Shown here in pieces: positions 63,774 to 64,000 of a stretch of DNA of 64,000 nt. The stretch lies in assembly GCA_002335605.1 (NCBI GenBank), contig BEDY01000015.1, positions 141,917 through 205,916 of the forward strand, read 5' to 3'. The notes beneath the pieces were generated by a model. That model was given only the letters and a program-made list of their open reading frames with translations. It had not been told where the DNA came from and did not search any database. Source of the DNA: Prillingera fragicola. Its lineage: Eukaryota > Basidiomycota > Tremellomycetes > Trichosporonales > Trichosporonaceae. Numbering within the stretch: position 1 is the stretch's first letter; each line of letters begins with the position of its first letter. The position numbers and the translations under genes are program-made.

Positions 63774-64000
63774 GAGGAGATGGCCCAGGGCAGAGAGATA
63801 GGGTTTATTGGTTGCATTAGGTACACATTGTTAAGATGGAAGATGAAGCTCGATGCGACTTGAATGTGCATACTATGGGTGACGGTAGCGGAATTAATTA
63901 AGCATCCGCGTCCAACGCGTCTCTAGCATGCCATCTCGTCCATCTTCGTTTCTGGCATCACCCATATCACCACAACTTTTGCTAAAGGCCTCAGACACCT

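Noticed and set aside
1..64000. transposons, CRISPR arrays, rRNA or telomeric repeats
   Set aside because: No transposase or reverse transcriptase motif, no long terminal or regularly spaced repeats, and no rRNA-like conserved blocks were seen on either strand.

Overview
The window is nuclear DNA of a fungus, most likely a basidiomycete yeast of the Tremellomycetes (a Trichosporonales-type genome is my best guess). It is GC-rich and densely packed. Genes carry several very short introns, mostly 33-58 nt, with GTGAGT/GTAAGY donors and a CTGAC or CTAAC branch site lying almost on top of the acceptor AG. The families present (MIA40, ELP3, TAF9, PAM16, Zn2Cys6 regulator, GH115) are fungal. I found no rRNA gene, convincing tRNA, transposon or CRISPR array. 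All exon coordinates were worked out by reading frame, splice consensus and protein family fit. There is no transcript evidence behind them.

Region 1 (1-12.9 kb) holds the tail of an unknown gene, MIA40 with unusually large introns, a Vps62-family protein, an LAC12-type sugar transporter, two unrecognised small genes and a gamma-glutamyltransferase. Region 2 (13-33 kb) is dominated by carbohydrate metabolism: a secreted GH115 alpha-glucuronidase, two F-box/LRR-like proteins, a Zn2Cys6 transcription factor, a D-xylose-dehydrogenase-type Gfo/Idh/MocA oxidoreductase, intracellular GH1 and GH43 glycosidases, a GH36/raffinose-synthase-like protein and a myo-inositol-2-dehydrogenase-like oxidoreductase. 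With the transporter at 6.7 kb this looks like a gene cluster for plant hemicellulose and oligosaccharides. Several of its promoters have TATA boxes, and four have CCG-N4/5-CGG inverted repeats about 100-150 nt upstream of the start codon, including the promoter of the regulator itself.

Region 3 (33.5-41 kb) is sparse. It has unrecognised proteins, one short ORF resembling the HicA/YcfA mRNA-interferase fold, and gene-poor stretches. Region 4 (41-64 kb) is mostly housekeeping: an aromatic-amino-acid decarboxylase, a type I DnaJ chaperone, a Gyp5-like Rab GAP, TAF9, ELP3, an ALKBH6-like dioxygenase, eIF1AD, a BRCT-containing family X DNA polymerase, an alginate-lyase-fold protein, PAM16, an RRM-like protein and a final unrecognised F-box-like protein.

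Notable structural features are start codons interrupted or immediately followed by introns (DnaJ, PAM16, Vps62), microexons of 14-17 nt, and a 26-nt promoter motif shared by two unrelated genes.
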